Origin: Axinella damicornis
Lineage: Eukaryota > Porifera > Demospongiae > Axinellida > Axinellidae
Assembly: GCA_963931865.1 (NCBI GenBank)
Contig: OZ007508.1
Coordinates: 5,091,446 to 5,155,445 of the forward strand
Reading direction: 5' to 3'
DNA: 64,000 nucleotides
Each line of letters begins with the position of its first letter. Within the stretch, counting starts at the first letter, position 1. A program made the translations under genes and the position numbers. The notes under the pieces were generated by a model that worked only from the letters and a program-made list of their open reading frames with translations, had not been told where the DNA came from and did not search any database. This document shows positions 12,065 through 24,478 of this stretch, piece by piece.

Positions 12065-12393
12065 TCATAGCCATGTCAGGGGTGGAGACAGCTACCAAAA
12101 AGTGGGGGGGGGGGGGGGGGGGGGGGCACAATTGCACGCTGCCGAAGGTAGAGTATGGGAGGCTGCACGGAAATGTTTTCGCCTTCATTTATCAGGATGG
12201 GCTCTCATGGCACCTTCGTGCTTTGCACTGCACGTTAGAGATGCCGGCCCCCAAGAAACTAGGTGACATAGCTATAAGTTAGTGTTAGATTTCGTGGGAT
12301 AGTATCCATCCAGCCTGTTAATTGTTTTGGGGGGGCTCAGCCCCCCTGCTTTTGAAAGTGGGAGGGGGGGGGGGGGGGGGGGGGGGGCTCAAG

Positions 12394-12424
<31 letters not shown>

Positions 12425-12452
12425 TGCCCCCCTATATCTCCACCCCTGCATG
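12065..12452. mobile_element. TIR element with long G and C runs
   Basis: Ends CAGGGGTGGAGA and TCTCCACCCCTG are inverted. Inside are poly-G runs near 12103-12126 and 12363-12387 and a poly-C run near 12396-12424, the last two separated by a short spacer, so a G-run/C-run hairpin can form. In an intron of gene A. Confidence 0.75.
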
Positions 12453-12899
12453 TATCTGGAAAAATTGTTTTTGTCTTTTTATTGTTCTGTGTGATCGAAT
12501 TTTGATTACCCATGACCTGTGACCTCTGATACGTCCAGATAGATATTTACAGTAATATACTGTGATCAATCAGTTTTTCTACAAAAGTGGGAGGTGTGAC
12601 TGGCCAGTTAGTGTACCTTCTCCTCAAGGATTTCACAGCTTTGTGAGCAATTTCATACTTCCTATCATGGTACTGCACCACAGCTGGGAGGAAGTTGGGT
12701 GCAATTCTGACATCGTAGTTCCTATAGGCAAGAATCAGCAATGATAGATGCAAGTTAACTACGGGATCGTCGCGCGGTGGGCGTGGCCTGACAATTTCGT
12801 TTTTCTCGCACAGAAAGTAAGCTAGCGAAATCAAACTTACTCGACACAAAGCAGGGAGGGTAGTCAACATGCAGACCAAACAACATTACAGCAGCTCAC

Positions 12900-13318
12900 A
12901 CTGTAGCCGTCGTACGCTGGTTAAATCAATTCTAGCAAACTATTCACCAAAAATCTCCAGTGCGAAGACCGCCAGCAACTCGATTCTACTGTTGGGAGAC
13001 ACGCCATAGGAAGCTCTAGGGCGGGACGTAAGCGTTTTGTGGCTAGGTTGAGCAGTCCTCGAAAGAACGACTCTTGAGTGCGCCATCTTGACTCCCCTCT
13101 TTGGAATACAGCGTCATATAACTTCGGAACGGTCATCAGTATTAAAAACACTTCGTCCGGCCCTTTCTATACTGTTTGTGCCTATTTCAACACGGTCTTC
13201 CAAGTCCAGGTCGGATCACACGGCTTTCTTTTTGGTGACAAAAAAACTATGAAATACTGTAGCGCTAAATTAAGTATACGGTGCACGTATCCGCGCGCAG
13301 GGATCCCGTAACCTTAAG
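12900..13318. mobile_element. Degenerate member of the GTTACGGGAT hairpin family
   Basis: Right end GGGATCCCGTAACCTTAAG matches the terminal motif of the hairpin at 26633-27052 and the motif at 63250. The left part holds diverged versions of the same arm (CTCCAGTGCGAAGACCGCCAGC). Intron of gene A. Confidence 0.5.
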
Positions 13319-16300
13319 ATCATAATTTTAAGACCCACAAAGTATTCAAGGCCTAGTACGTCTAGCATAAATCATTTGTCCTATTAATGTAGTGCAGGTT
13401 CATTGTGTATGCAATGAGATCAAGGTTGTAGCCAGGATTTTACCTTGTGTCCCCATCCCCAACACTTTCTGGATTCACCCTATTTCTCTCTGAACTCAAA
13501 TCATTGTAGGTGGGGCAATTCCATAAAAGCATGAATGCAGGTACGAGTCACAGTTCTGTGGGACTACTACACCATCAATCTATGGCTGCCATCAGTGCTA
13601 GTCTTATCGGGGTGAACAGCAAGATATAAAACTTTTGTGAGCTACCTCTTATGATCCAATCTGGGGACTAGATGCCCAGTGTTATAAACCTCCCACACAT
13701 CAACTATTACGTTTATAACTAGGGCCTTAGGCTTGCTACTGCACTGGTAGAGAACTGCATGATCCAGGTAGTTACTCATTCTCGGGGCTTTTCTATACAT
13801 AATTACCCCCACTCGACCCAGCAACCAGGATCAACATCATTCGCACCAACGGGGGAAAAGGGCTGAATTAAATGCTTGAAACTTGGTATGTAGTTTCTAC
13901 ACAGACTTGTTACAAACCTTTCTTGCATTGCATGCCGCTATATATATGGTCAAATTCAATCTATTACGGAAATACCCCCCGCTTACCTTATGAGACAGTT
14001 TGGAGGTATACGTTGCACAAGTATATGGATGAGTGATACTACTAGGCGTCACAGCTATATATCCCTAGTATGGCAAGCCAGTAAAAAGAATGCAGTTGGC
14101 AGGATAGGTTTGAGGTGGTGGCGGTGGTGGTGGGGATTTGGGGGAAGACCCCACCCCTTGCTCCAAGTAGCCCTGTCCTGCATTGAAGCATGTATACCCA
14201 GCTATATATGGATACGAATTTGTAGAAAACAGTTTTAATTGTCTGGTCTTTCATACTGTTTCCTAACTTACTTCTCGGGGAGCATGATGTCAAACTGAGG
14301 TATGCCCTTTGCTCTTTGATTGAGGAACACATTCTGCAGTTGAAACTCGTGCTTTTCATTCTCTTTTACTGCAGCTACACATTCACAAATTGTGCCATCT
14401 TGTGCCATGATGTACAATTTCAGTGGGTCGATGAGGACTGTGGGAGCTTCCAGTAGACTGCACTGACGCAACACATTCTTGATGACTGGATCAACCCTGC
14501 AAAATATCAATAATATATGTGGCATAAATCTGTGAGTTACTCCTACTGTGACAGCAAATCCAAGTAGATGCTGTAGCCCGGATAGAGTATTTGCCAATCA
14601 CATATTTCAATGTTGCAATACTTTGAACCAGCAGTATGTGAGATAATACAGTAGGAGCTTACCTTGCTCAGTCAGCCTTTTCAAGTGCATGAAGTGTGCC
14701 ATTTGATTGACAATGTAATACATACGTTGAGCTTCGTGGCTGTACAGTCAGGCATATCAATGCCAGCAACTGCGAACATTGTACATGTGTGGAAGCTATA
14801 TGCTGTTGCCATTCAGAATGCATGGGTAGGCCATCACACCCTTTGCATACGGCATCACCTCCACCTGGAGCTTCATAAGTCTGGCACAGTGATGGAAATG
14901 GTTCCACAAACGGGTGTCATATTTAAAGATGTACCATAAGTGATCGTTCATTATGCATGTGTACGAATGAGGAAAGTGGTGTCAATAATGAAATGTGGTT
15001 AGAAGTACTGTATAAGCAATGGGTCATGAATTTCTAGCTGTTGAAAACCATTGTCAGAGATTTCAGCGAAAATGAGCAGTCTGAAGAAAGAAGAAAGAAG
15101 AAAACCAATTTGGATGTTTTGTCATGATGTTCTTGTTTTGTGCTTTCACGATGGGTTTTTACATCACTCAGAGTCTTGTTGGGCACGAAAAACACTCGGA
15201 TTTCTTCTTACACAAAAACGACCTGGGAGTGAGGCTTAGATACGAACGTAGGTTTGGTTTACAAGATTTATGAGGCTCATTGAAATTTGTGAATCTCCAA
15301 CTGACCAATAAAGTGGTTGTTAGCTACATTCTGGAAACTTCACTGTATGTACTATGTGTAGTACATTGTAGTCTTTTATCAAGTTGTAGCTAGTTTCCTT
15401 GAGTTGTACATTGTCAACAATCAGTGACACAATTGGCATTGTCACAGATGTGCATAAATTATTGGGAAGCTTGTTTGGGAAAAACGTACCTCACAAGGAA
15501 CCGTGACCAAATATTTCTAGGTGGCTTGAAGTGGCCAAGTGTCCACCTTCCCTCAATTTGGCTTTGTTCAAGCTTCCAGTATGTCTGGCCAAACCTGTAC
15601 AATAGGTTTACAGCAACCAGTCAGCCCATGAGGGCTTATGGGATAGTTACATAAGCTAAGTAGTATAACAAGCAGATGGCATCTAATTGGAAGGAGAAGC
15701 AGAGATGCAGGTATCAGAATTTGGAATTGGTAGCAGAGAGACTTTGTTAGCAACTGCATGGGTTTCCGTGTACATATATACACAGGGAATCAAACTGAGT
15801 AGTTACACCTTGCAGGTATCACAAGCCGAATTCCAGTTTAGCAGTGAAATTTAGGCTAAACTTATCAAAGGTGATTTATGCACCTTACCTGGCTTCATAG
15901 CCAAATTTGAGATAATGTTGCAACGGCTGAAGTTCCGTGAAAATTGCTTCCAGCTTCCCATGGATGAAACGGGTGTACCATGGACTGAAGCAGAACAAAT
16001 AAGGTAATATGATCACTGAATATGTCACATGAGTTCTGTTGATTCCCACCTTGCACAACGACGCTGAACTTGTGATGTCTGCTGAGCCTAGTTAGCAAGT
16101 AGAGTTTGGAGTTACTGTAATAGTCTCCATATGCAGAACTGTGCTTATTATGCAGTCTTGAGTAAAAACCATCTTGTTATATATAGTTGTTGCTGTACAG
16201 CGATTTTCATGATTTTGCAATGTTTGCCGTTTATAAAAGCACCAACCATATGAACCTATCATATTGTCGAACAATTTGAATATGGTTGCAGATTGGCTCA

Positions 16301-16346
16301 CACTGTTGACACTCTACTGACTGGATATGGCAAAACTGCAAACCAC

Positions 16347-16448
16347 TAGCCTCGATCGTTCCCAGTCCCACGCCCAGCTTTCCGTCGCTTGCAGTACGGT
16401 AATACTGCAAGTGACGGAAAGCTGGGCGTGGGACTGGGAACGAGGCTA
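16347..16448. mobile_element. Mutator-type hairpin MITE, copy 3
   Basis: Ends TAGCCTCGATCGTTCCCAG and CTGGGAACGAGGCTA, with long inner arms (CCCACGCCCAGCTTTCCGTC). Exact 9-bp duplication GCAAACCAC at 16338-16346 and 16449-16457. Intron of gene A; absent from the gene B intron. Confidence 0.93.
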
Positions 16449-16570
16449 GCAAACCACTGTATGTACGGTGTACATTGCAAAACAGGAAATTGTATCTGAT
16501 TTGCAGGTGAGTGAACATATCACATACATGAGTAGATCGGCGAAAACTCATTACAGCAATCACCTCTCCA

Positions 16571-16652
16571 TTCAGCCAAGCCTGCCATCACCTGCATGCA
16601 TCAAAATTGCCAGGCTATAGCTTGCATGTTTATAATGTCAGGCTTGGAAAGA
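16571..16652. mobile_element. Hairpin element, ancestral intron insertion (gene A copy)
   Basis: CCATTCAGCCAAGCCTGCCA and TGTCAGGCTTGGAAAGATGG form imperfect arms. A similar, better preserved hairpin lies at 34751-34848, in the matching intron of gene B. Confidence 0.7.
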
Positions 16653-17060
16653 TGGAAAGATGATCCCTGTAATATGCTTTTGATTTTAATTTATGGTGTA
16701 CAGCACTAGTAGGTATAGCAATGTGAACTGGTGACTTCCATTCAAGTGTTTTTGGATTAGATTTTCAGAAGGCAGTTCTGAACTAACAGATTTTCCCGCA
16801 CCTACTGCTAGAAGCTTTTTCACCTGATTAGAAACAAGACTGCATGTGACTTTGAAGTAAAAGTAACATCTACACAAGTCAGCCCATTACCTATTACCTA
16901 AGATGCATCTAGTTCAGTATGTATTGATCAGCGGTTGCTCAGCACAGTAGCAAATTAAGGTACTGCATCACCACCATGTTTTCAGTACATATTGAAAGCT
17001 TCCTTATCGGTTCAATATTTATAGCAAAGTAATATATAATTTATGAACGTATCGACTTTG

Positions 17061-17125
17061 TAGCCTCATTCCAAGCTTTTCATCACTTACTGTACAGTGT
17101 ATAGGAGAGGCTGGGAATGAGGCTA
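17061..17125. mobile_element. Mutator-type hairpin MITE, copy 4
   Basis: Ends TAGCCTCATTCCAAGC and GGCTGGGAATGAGGCTA. Flanks TCGACTTTG and TCAACTTTG agree at 8 of 9 bases. Confidence 0.8.
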
Positions 17126-18411
17126 TCAACTTTGAACCTAGGCAATTCTCGTATACCTCCAGTTTCTCATTCCTCGTGTGGATCCCATGACAGCTAGAGG
17201 AGCACAAGCTACATGCAACAGCTAATTGTTTTCAAGGATGAGATGGTATGTAGCTAACTGTTGTGTAGAAAGTTGTCATAGTTGACACCTTAATTGTATT
17301 ATAGCCTCATGCAATTACTTGAAGCTCCACATGGTAGTGCTCCTTCTTTTGTTCAGAACTCTGCAGGTATGTTTTCCGGATTTCATCATCCATCTTCCTC
17401 ATTTTAACTGAAGTTGAAGGATCGTTTGGAAAGCCATTCCCTTCCGAACTGATGTGAAGATGGTGATAACGGCCACCATAAGGTCGTCTGGTGAAGTCAA
17501 GAGCCTGTTGAAGGATCGAAATGATTAAAAGTAGCAGTAATACAAGGGCACTTCATGAGCATAACTAGAATTGTTATTAGTTGAGAGAAGAGAACTGATG
17601 TGTTCTGTGTGTGATGTGCATGCATACTACTTCTGAGGTAGCCATTCTGGGTCCCATACACACCTCCCTTGCAGGACCCTGCAGTGTATGGATTGTACTA
17701 CCGGTATGTACTTATTGGCACTGTGCATGGCCATCACATGCACTCCTGGGAGGGCAACCAGTCAGCCAAGTCGGCTATGCCATACTCTCACCTCATGGAT
17801 ATTTCGGATTCCACTGGACTCAGACTTACAGCTCACGCCAAATAACACATGTACGTGTGTGACATCACATGCTACCAATGACAGTTGAAACGAGGTCACT
17901 GGGAAGATAAAAGTGCTCCTGGCTTCAACTTCAAGGTAACTTTCTGTGCACAAGGTGACTAGCTTATAAGGCTCACAGCACATGTCACGTAATATTAGCA
18001 GGGTAGCTCAGTTTGCAAAGAAATCAGTACCCCAAATAATAGCGACCTGCCTCTGTTGCTGAAGCTGCTCGTGCTATACTGCACTGAGTGGCCCAACTAG
18101 ACAACAGTAGTGGTACGCAGTTGCACTCAGGCAGGCAGCTACTTGATGATCTCATACATGAAAGAGCTAATGTAGCCATGAGCTGCAATGGTTACAACTA
18201 TTAGAACTTGCAAAAGCAAATTTAAATTCAGAGGCATGAGATTCAATGCCCTGGTAGACTCTATAACTGTGTCAGCTCCATTGTCTTTATTTAAGAGTAA
18301 ACGTATACTTAGCTAAGTATTTATTTTCTGGGTACATTTTGTATTAGCTATAGCTCACTCGCTATTTGTGTATCAGCTTAAACTTCCATAAAGAATTAAA
18401 TTAAACTTACA

Positions 18412-18471
18412 TAGCCTCATTCCGTTCTTTCGTGCAACCGAAAGCGGCGCGCGGGACTGGGAACGAGGCTA
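18412..18471. mobile_element. Mutator-type hairpin MITE, copy 5
   Basis: Ends TAGCCTCATTCC and GGGAACGAGGCTA. Flanks AAACTTACA and GCACTTACA agree at 7 of 9 bases. It sits 9 bp from the splice donor of a gene A exon. Confidence 0.75.
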
Positions 18472-18713
18472 GCACTTACATATGAATATGCTTTTGTTTT
18501 AATCCACTCAGCAGCTTGGTCACATATTCTCTTCTCCATAGCAGTGAACCGTAGGAATCTTCCCTGCAAACAGAAGTGAATATGTGTCACAAATTCACCT
18601 CTTGAAAGTGTTTAGTTCTCTCCCTACAAACAGCCTGAAGTGATATTATTTTAATCCCTAACAAGATGTAGGATAACAAAAACAATCAAGGTATGGAAAC
18701 AAGATAGGGATCC

Positions 18714-18735
18714 CCCCCCCCCCCCCCCCCCCCCC

Positions 18736-18768
<33 letters not shown>
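18714..18768. repeat. Poly-C run followed by (CA)n microsatellite
   Basis: About 23 C then about 15 CA units, in an intron of gene A. Confidence 0.95.
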
Positions 18769-19336
18769 GTTGGAATCAGCTGCCAGTTTGCTTACATGTG
18801 TACATAAAACAATGAGATAATTCGTTGTGGAACCAGCATGTTACAAACTCAATTAACAACAGACTAATGAGGCCTTACACTTGGCGTCAAATATTATAAC
18901 GAAGGGAAACTGTTTCTCATGTATTTGGATTTGTTGCACGGGTAGCCTGGTGTATTTTGCAGGGGCGGCATAAAAAGAAATCACAAAATTTGGGTATGAT
19001 ATGAAGATTATGCATGCCTAACACATGTACATGTTCTTCTTGGATGATCCATTGCGCATATACCCGGTAGCTAAAAGTATATACACAGATTGCCAGATAT
19101 CTCTTCATCATATATGACCTAGCAAGTATTGCGTACTGAGTAGTGCTGGAGAATTTTTGAGGGTTGGACTCCCGTCTACTTCTCAGTAATTTTACGCAAA
19201 AGTGCCTCAGCAGTAGCTAAGTCTAAGTGCCCAGGTCCAATTAAATACCCTTGGGGCATTTTACTTTCCTGTTCTAGGAGTTCATTCTTCTTTCATTTGG
19301 TGTTGGTATGTTGGAATGCAGATTATATTCATTTAG

Positions 19337-19652
19337 TACTACTCACGTGACCCTCAACGAATCAGACGCCTCAGAATTGATCACATGACTGAGCATTAAA
19401 TCGCTTATTGCACACTTTAGTGTGCATTATCTAGCCGATAATGCACACTTTTCACATGTTCAAAGATCAAATCATCCACGGCTGTTTCGGGTCAGTGAGT
19501 TGCACTAAGTAGTTTAGATACCAGTTTGAAGTTCATTACGGGCTTTAGAGTGCACTCGGGCAATCTAGTTAACAGTCTCGGGCGGATAATGCATTCGCCT
19601 TTGGCTCATGCATTAAAACCTGTAATGCACTGCATATAGGTATTTAAATCTA
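19337..19652. repeat. Dispersed 320-bp repeat, copy 2
   Basis: Same orientation as 10440-10762, with a shorter inner section. It lies in an intron of gene A next to the exon at 19762-19885. Confidence 0.8.
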
Positions 19653-22377
19653 AATATTCTGTTATAGATATATACCAGGAGTGTAATAAAGCGGCTAAGT
19701 TACCAGCAAAAAATGTAATCGAATTGAACATCGTAACCTTAACGTCCTGTGAGTCACGTACTGATTCATCTTCACGGACGATGACAAGAACGCCTGGGTT
19801 TTCTGACTGACATTGAATGAAGTGGTCTCGAATGCTGCCAGAAATGTAGACTGGAAGATCTTTCGGCACAGTTATAAAGGGATGCCTGCATGCAAGCAAT
19901 AATACATTTTATGTGACTACGAACAATGGGTTAACCCTTTTTCTGGTAAGAATTCTAGTTGAGAGATATAATTAACACCTCTCAATAATTAAGCCCATAA
20001 ACTATACTTGGCTACAAATCTAATAGTTAACTTGCTTAGTCAATAAACTACGAAGCGTTCACCTAATATTAGATCCTGATTTTCATTATTTTAACACAAA
20101 TACAGAAGGGACAGATGCACACAGTGAAAGGGTTAACAACTCCATGCTCAATTTCAGATGTGTAACTCATGACTTCTACCTGCAGGGCTGTAGGAGTAGG
20201 TGTGGCAGCTGCTGCACCAATATTAGGCTGGGTATGGCGGTAAGTTGTTGAACTCTTGCTATTTCACCCTATTGTACCAGCCTCAGAAGGTGTAAACTTC
20301 AAAATTGTCCTGGGGGGTGTCCCCAGACACCCCAAGTGGGTATGCTTCATGCTACTCCAACAGCGCCCACATCGTTAAAGCTCTTGCCGCTGGACCAACT
20401 GAAGATTGTGTCCTACAGGCCTGCTTTGCAATTGAAAGCAGTTTCTTACACAGCATAATACATTTCTTAGCAATTTGAAAACTGAGTGACATATGTATTT
20501 ATATCATCTTTAATTTTCCCAGACCCTCCCACAATACCAACTACGGTATTCACAGCTTGCACCATAACGGTAAAGTGGAGGAGAAAGCCTGGGAAGGAGT
20601 CAACGTACCAGAATCTTTCTAGCAGCTTCGCGTGATTTCCGTACTCCTTCACGCGTTCCCAGCAACTTCATGGCATTCTGTCCGGGTAGCACTTGACAGT
20701 TGATGACATGCTTTCGAATATCTCCAAATATCTCGGAATCTATTGTAGAAAATGGAAGGTCTTGCCTACAATCTCAGAAAGTGTAGATCACACAACAGAC
20801 TCACATTACCTTTGACCAGATCCAAATAGCGTGTCTCCTCACTGGTGAAAGTGAAGGATTCCTCTTGCTGAAAAGTCTTTAGATGTTCTTCAAGCTTCTC
20901 TTCAATCATCAAACCTACAATCCCTTTCGCCATGACCATCTCATGTGGATCCTTCTCTAAAAGAAGATAAATCAAAGTTTGGCTATAAGTACCTACCAAC
21001 TGCTCTACATTAAAGGGCCATGTGGCTGCCTCAAAAATAAATCCATGCTGAGGAATGGGACACATGGACTTGTCGGTACAGTGTACCTCTCTATCTGGAA
21101 AGTATACACAAGCTTCACTTTTTCAGGTAGGCAAATAATAGCTATTAGTGGCTATCATGAGGTGTGGTAATGTGTTGATGTCTGATATAACCCACGGCAA
21201 AAGTTGGCTGACAGGTCTAGCAAAGGTAGGCTTCTAGAACAAGTAGCCCACAGGATATAAAGAGTACTGTGGCATAACTCAGCAATCATGCAGCACTGAA
21301 CTTGATTTGGGAAGTCTCTAGGGGGTAATTACTATGCTAATTGTGCTTCACTCCACTTACGTGGCATATCAATAGCTAAACGAGTAGCTAGCTGTGATGA
21401 GAGAAATAGGCGAAAGCTCATGAGGGTGCACACGGGCATTCTTGGGGTTTACATGTGCATAATTACGGGCATTGCTGGGTGTAAAGGGTTAAACCATATA
21501 ATATCATTTCAATGGTGTGTGGTGAAGCAGCAGTTAAATCCTATGCACATTCATAAAAAAAAAATTAAGGACAGGTTCGTATACAGGGCGGGCACCACTG
21601 GTACGGCCATGGCCGTACTAGTTTTGAGGAAGAAATATGGGATTCTGACTTATGAGCGTGTAGCTACATCCAAAGTGTCCTGCTAGTTTTCTTTGAGGCT
21701 TCCGCCGTCCAAAGCCGCGACCATAGACAGACTGCTCTATGTTTTCACGGGTCTTGGTTTCGAGTCATGTCAATATTCATGGGCTAGGGACGAGACCAAA
21801 ACACGGAATGGAGACATTACTATTGTGCTGCTCGTTAGTCATGAACCTAGTCTAAGTGATGGTAACCTTCTTAAGATGCTCGTGATGTACCAACTCATAT
21901 TTCCTTTCCACGTCGAGAGTGAGACGGTCACAGAAAGCAATGGCAGTGCAGTGCAAAGCACAAAGGTGCTACGGACAGCCAATCCTGATGAATGAAGATT
22001 TACCATGCTTCGCGCATATTGATCGTTGCTACGCACCTCTATGCGTATATGCACTGTCTTCGGCAGTGGCCATATACCACTCGCAAAATAGCTGGCACCG
22101 GCCATGGTATAGACTTGTACTTTTAATAATTATAGTGACATACCTGTTCCTGGGTTGTGAGGGGGTGTTGTCCCGGTGTCTGGATGAGAAGAGGGGCCCC
22201 CTGGAGGACTGGTGATTGGGTATGAGGGAGGACCTAGAGAGATGAAAGGGCAAGAACACATACTATTTCACTTCATTACCACACCACACACTCTTCTCCT
22301 GTGTATGTATGTTCGTGTCACATGATGCCTGCCTCTGTGGCGTGACACAAAAATGATCACAATGTACACTGAGGTAC

Positions 22378-22734
22378 CTTCTGATGTTGGTGGAGCACCA
22401 GAGGATGATGGTACCGGGATGGAGTAGATGTGCGGTATCATTTCCTCTCCTCCTGGGCAGTGCTTGTCCCTCAGCTGCTGGGCCAGGTGTCCCTCCCCCA
22501 CAGGAGGACTCTCCAGAGCTTTACTCAGAGTCTCCCAGGAGGGACGGGGGTCAATGCGCTTCAACCACTCACTACACATTTCTCTCAGGCAGTCTGCTAC
22601 ACGATGAAAGTCTTCCCTAATGCTATTCAATGTTCCTGTGGATAACTTGAGTTCGACACCGATATCGTACCACTTGGCACGGGTCTCATACAAAGCTCCC
22701 CTAACATCACTCAAGTTGTCTGGTGTAAGTTGCC
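22378..22734 (-). other. Death-domain exon of gene A
   Basis: The 357-bp exon encodes a Death-fold domain (VRGALYETRAKWYDIGVELK, WLKRIDPRPSWETLSKAL, LAQQLRDKHC) and a Pro-rich tail. It has the same length and phase as the gene C exon at 57773-58129 and is nearly identical to it, which suggests recent duplication or gene conversion. Death domains mediate homotypic assembly in apoptosis and innate immune signalling. Confidence 0.9.
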
Positions 22735-22891
22735 CTGAGATGGTATGTACAGTACATACAATGTTTAGGTTCAAGCCTGGTGGTGACAGACTCAGGCACG
22801 TTAATAAATCATTGATGGATTGTACTACATGTAGAGCGAGCTTCTATTTGTAGACTACTTGCCATTTGTTTCAAGTGCTATGATCTTTGCA

Positions 22892-23235
22892 GGGGTGTAG
22901 CTAGGATTTTGAGACCGAGGAGGCATGCGCAAAGGAAATTTTGGAGCTAATTCTAATATCTTCGCATGATTACTTCCGCAGTGCATGCAAACAGTTGCTC
23001 TCGAAATGCTACAGCAATACGCCGATGCCCTGACTGTCCCGAGACTTGCAGTGCATTAGGAGTAGTCTGTACACCGGCTCATTGTCAGCCTAGCTCCGGT
23101 CTCTGCCATGAGATCGTACGCACATCATACGCAGCGTGTGCGAGGATCTATAGGTCCTAGACTAGGACACACCCATCATTATTCTGAAAAGCGATGAGGC
23201 AACTGCCTCCTCTGCCTCAATGCTACCTACGCCCA
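22892..23235. mobile_element. CAGGGG...TAGCTAGG element, copy 1
   Basis: Begins CAGGGGTGTAGCTAGGATTT and ends GCTACCTACGCCC. About 340 bp, non-coding. A second copy lies inverted at 23585-23914 and a third at 56395-56757. The termini resemble the widespread CAGGGGCGTAGC hAT-type MITEs of invertebrates; that class is an inference. Confidence 0.75.
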
Positions 23236-23584
23236 TGCTTTGCAAACTCATAAGCTCTTGGTATGTCAGATATGTATGTAGAGGAAGCAACAATTATGCT
23301 CATGAGTACACCCTTGGAGTATAAGCACCTAGCTATAGCCAGTAAAGTGAGGATAGCTACTTCAACATGTATAACACAGCTACTATGTACTAGGAATACG
23401 CATACGCCAGTGTCTTTGCCATGCGCGCGTGCCTGTAGTATGCATTCCATATAAATAGGCGTAGTTTCGTGGGCCAATGTAGTAAAGGTGTGCAGTTCAG
23501 CTGCGAGTGACTGAGAAGATGAAAAGCTTTCCCTCAAGGAGGTCAAATGCATTAGCGAGGTTCTGCATTCCCAAGAGCGCATAA

Positions 23585-23914
23585 GTAGGTCGCGCCCCAT
23601 GGAAGAGCGTGAAAATTCAAGCCGGCGTACAGATTACTCCTAATGCAGATAGTGTGCTACAAGTCTGAGACAGTCAGGGCATCGGCTAGTCTCGTTCCCA
23701 GACCCTCTTCCATGCGTACTGAGGGTCTGGGAATGAGACTAGGCATCGGCGTATTGCTGTAGCATTTCGACAGCAACAGTTCGCGTGCACTGCGGAAGTA
23801 ATCATGCAGAGATATTTAATTAACTCATGAACAATTAGAAAATTTTCGCTGCGCGCTCTGTGCGCAGATAACTCCATGCCTCCTCGGTCTCAAACTCCTA
23901 GCTACGCCCCTGGG
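23585..23914. mobile_element. CAGGGG...TAGCTAGG element, copy 2, inverted
   Basis: Right end TCCTAGCTACGCCCCTG is the inverted counterpart of 22892. The copy is split at 23687-23741 by a Mutator-type hairpin that duplicated GGCATCGGC. Together with copy 1 it forms a large inverted pair around a 350-bp spacer. Confidence 0.8.
23687..23741. mobile_element. Mutator-type hairpin MITE, copy 6, nested with empty-site proof
   Basis: A 55-bp palindrome TAGTCTCGTTCCCAGACCC / GGGTCTGGGAATGAGACTA inserted in another transposon. Exact 9-bp duplication GGCATCGGC at 23678-23686 and 23742-23750. The related copies at 22892-23235 and 56395-56757 show the uninterrupted site. Confidence 0.96.
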
Positions 23915-24445
23915 TGATTGCAAAGATGGCTTCATTTGCTAGTGTCCAATTGCATTCTGCCAATGCTACACTAGTTCCCTGGTCTGTAGTATGCCTAGAT
24001 CCATATCAAATCTTGGAGGAACTCTTCAGGTCTATCTAAGCCGGAAAATTCGGCATCGTAAAGACATCAGTAGTACTGTCATTGGCTGCTCTACAGTCTG
24101 AATGCATTGGCAAAGTATCAGTACTAGATAAACAAACAATTAAGCAACAATGAATAGTGAAAAATAAACTTCCTCCCCCCATGCTATAATCATAACTGCT
24201 GGATGATAAATTGTGAATCAAACTTGCTTAATTGGGCTTATCACTATAGGTTCATGTAAACTGGTCCACTCCCTCTACTGTATATGCAATGACAGTGATT
24301 GGTACTGCAGAACGGAACTTGAGGAACTTGCTTGCAAGACTATAGTCTGAAGTACACCAGTAACTATTATGTTGGAAGGTATACATACCTACATCATATC
24401 CATGTTACCGAACTGATGATACGAACAAACCAGAAACTCACCGAC

Positions 24446-24478
24446 AGGTCCAGGGTTAGTTTCCACATCCCCACTCAT
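24446..24478 (-). other. 2A-like motif of gene A, hydrophobic leader deleted
   Basis: Encodes MSGDVETNPGP. The core D-V-E-x-N-P-G-P is complete. Compared with genes B and C, 33 bp encoding 11 hydrophobic residues between the Met and the Ser are missing, without a frameshift. 2A activity in known cases depends on residues upstream of the core, so function is doubtful here. The exon donor follows the next codon (GTC G, then GTGAGT). Confidence 0.85.
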
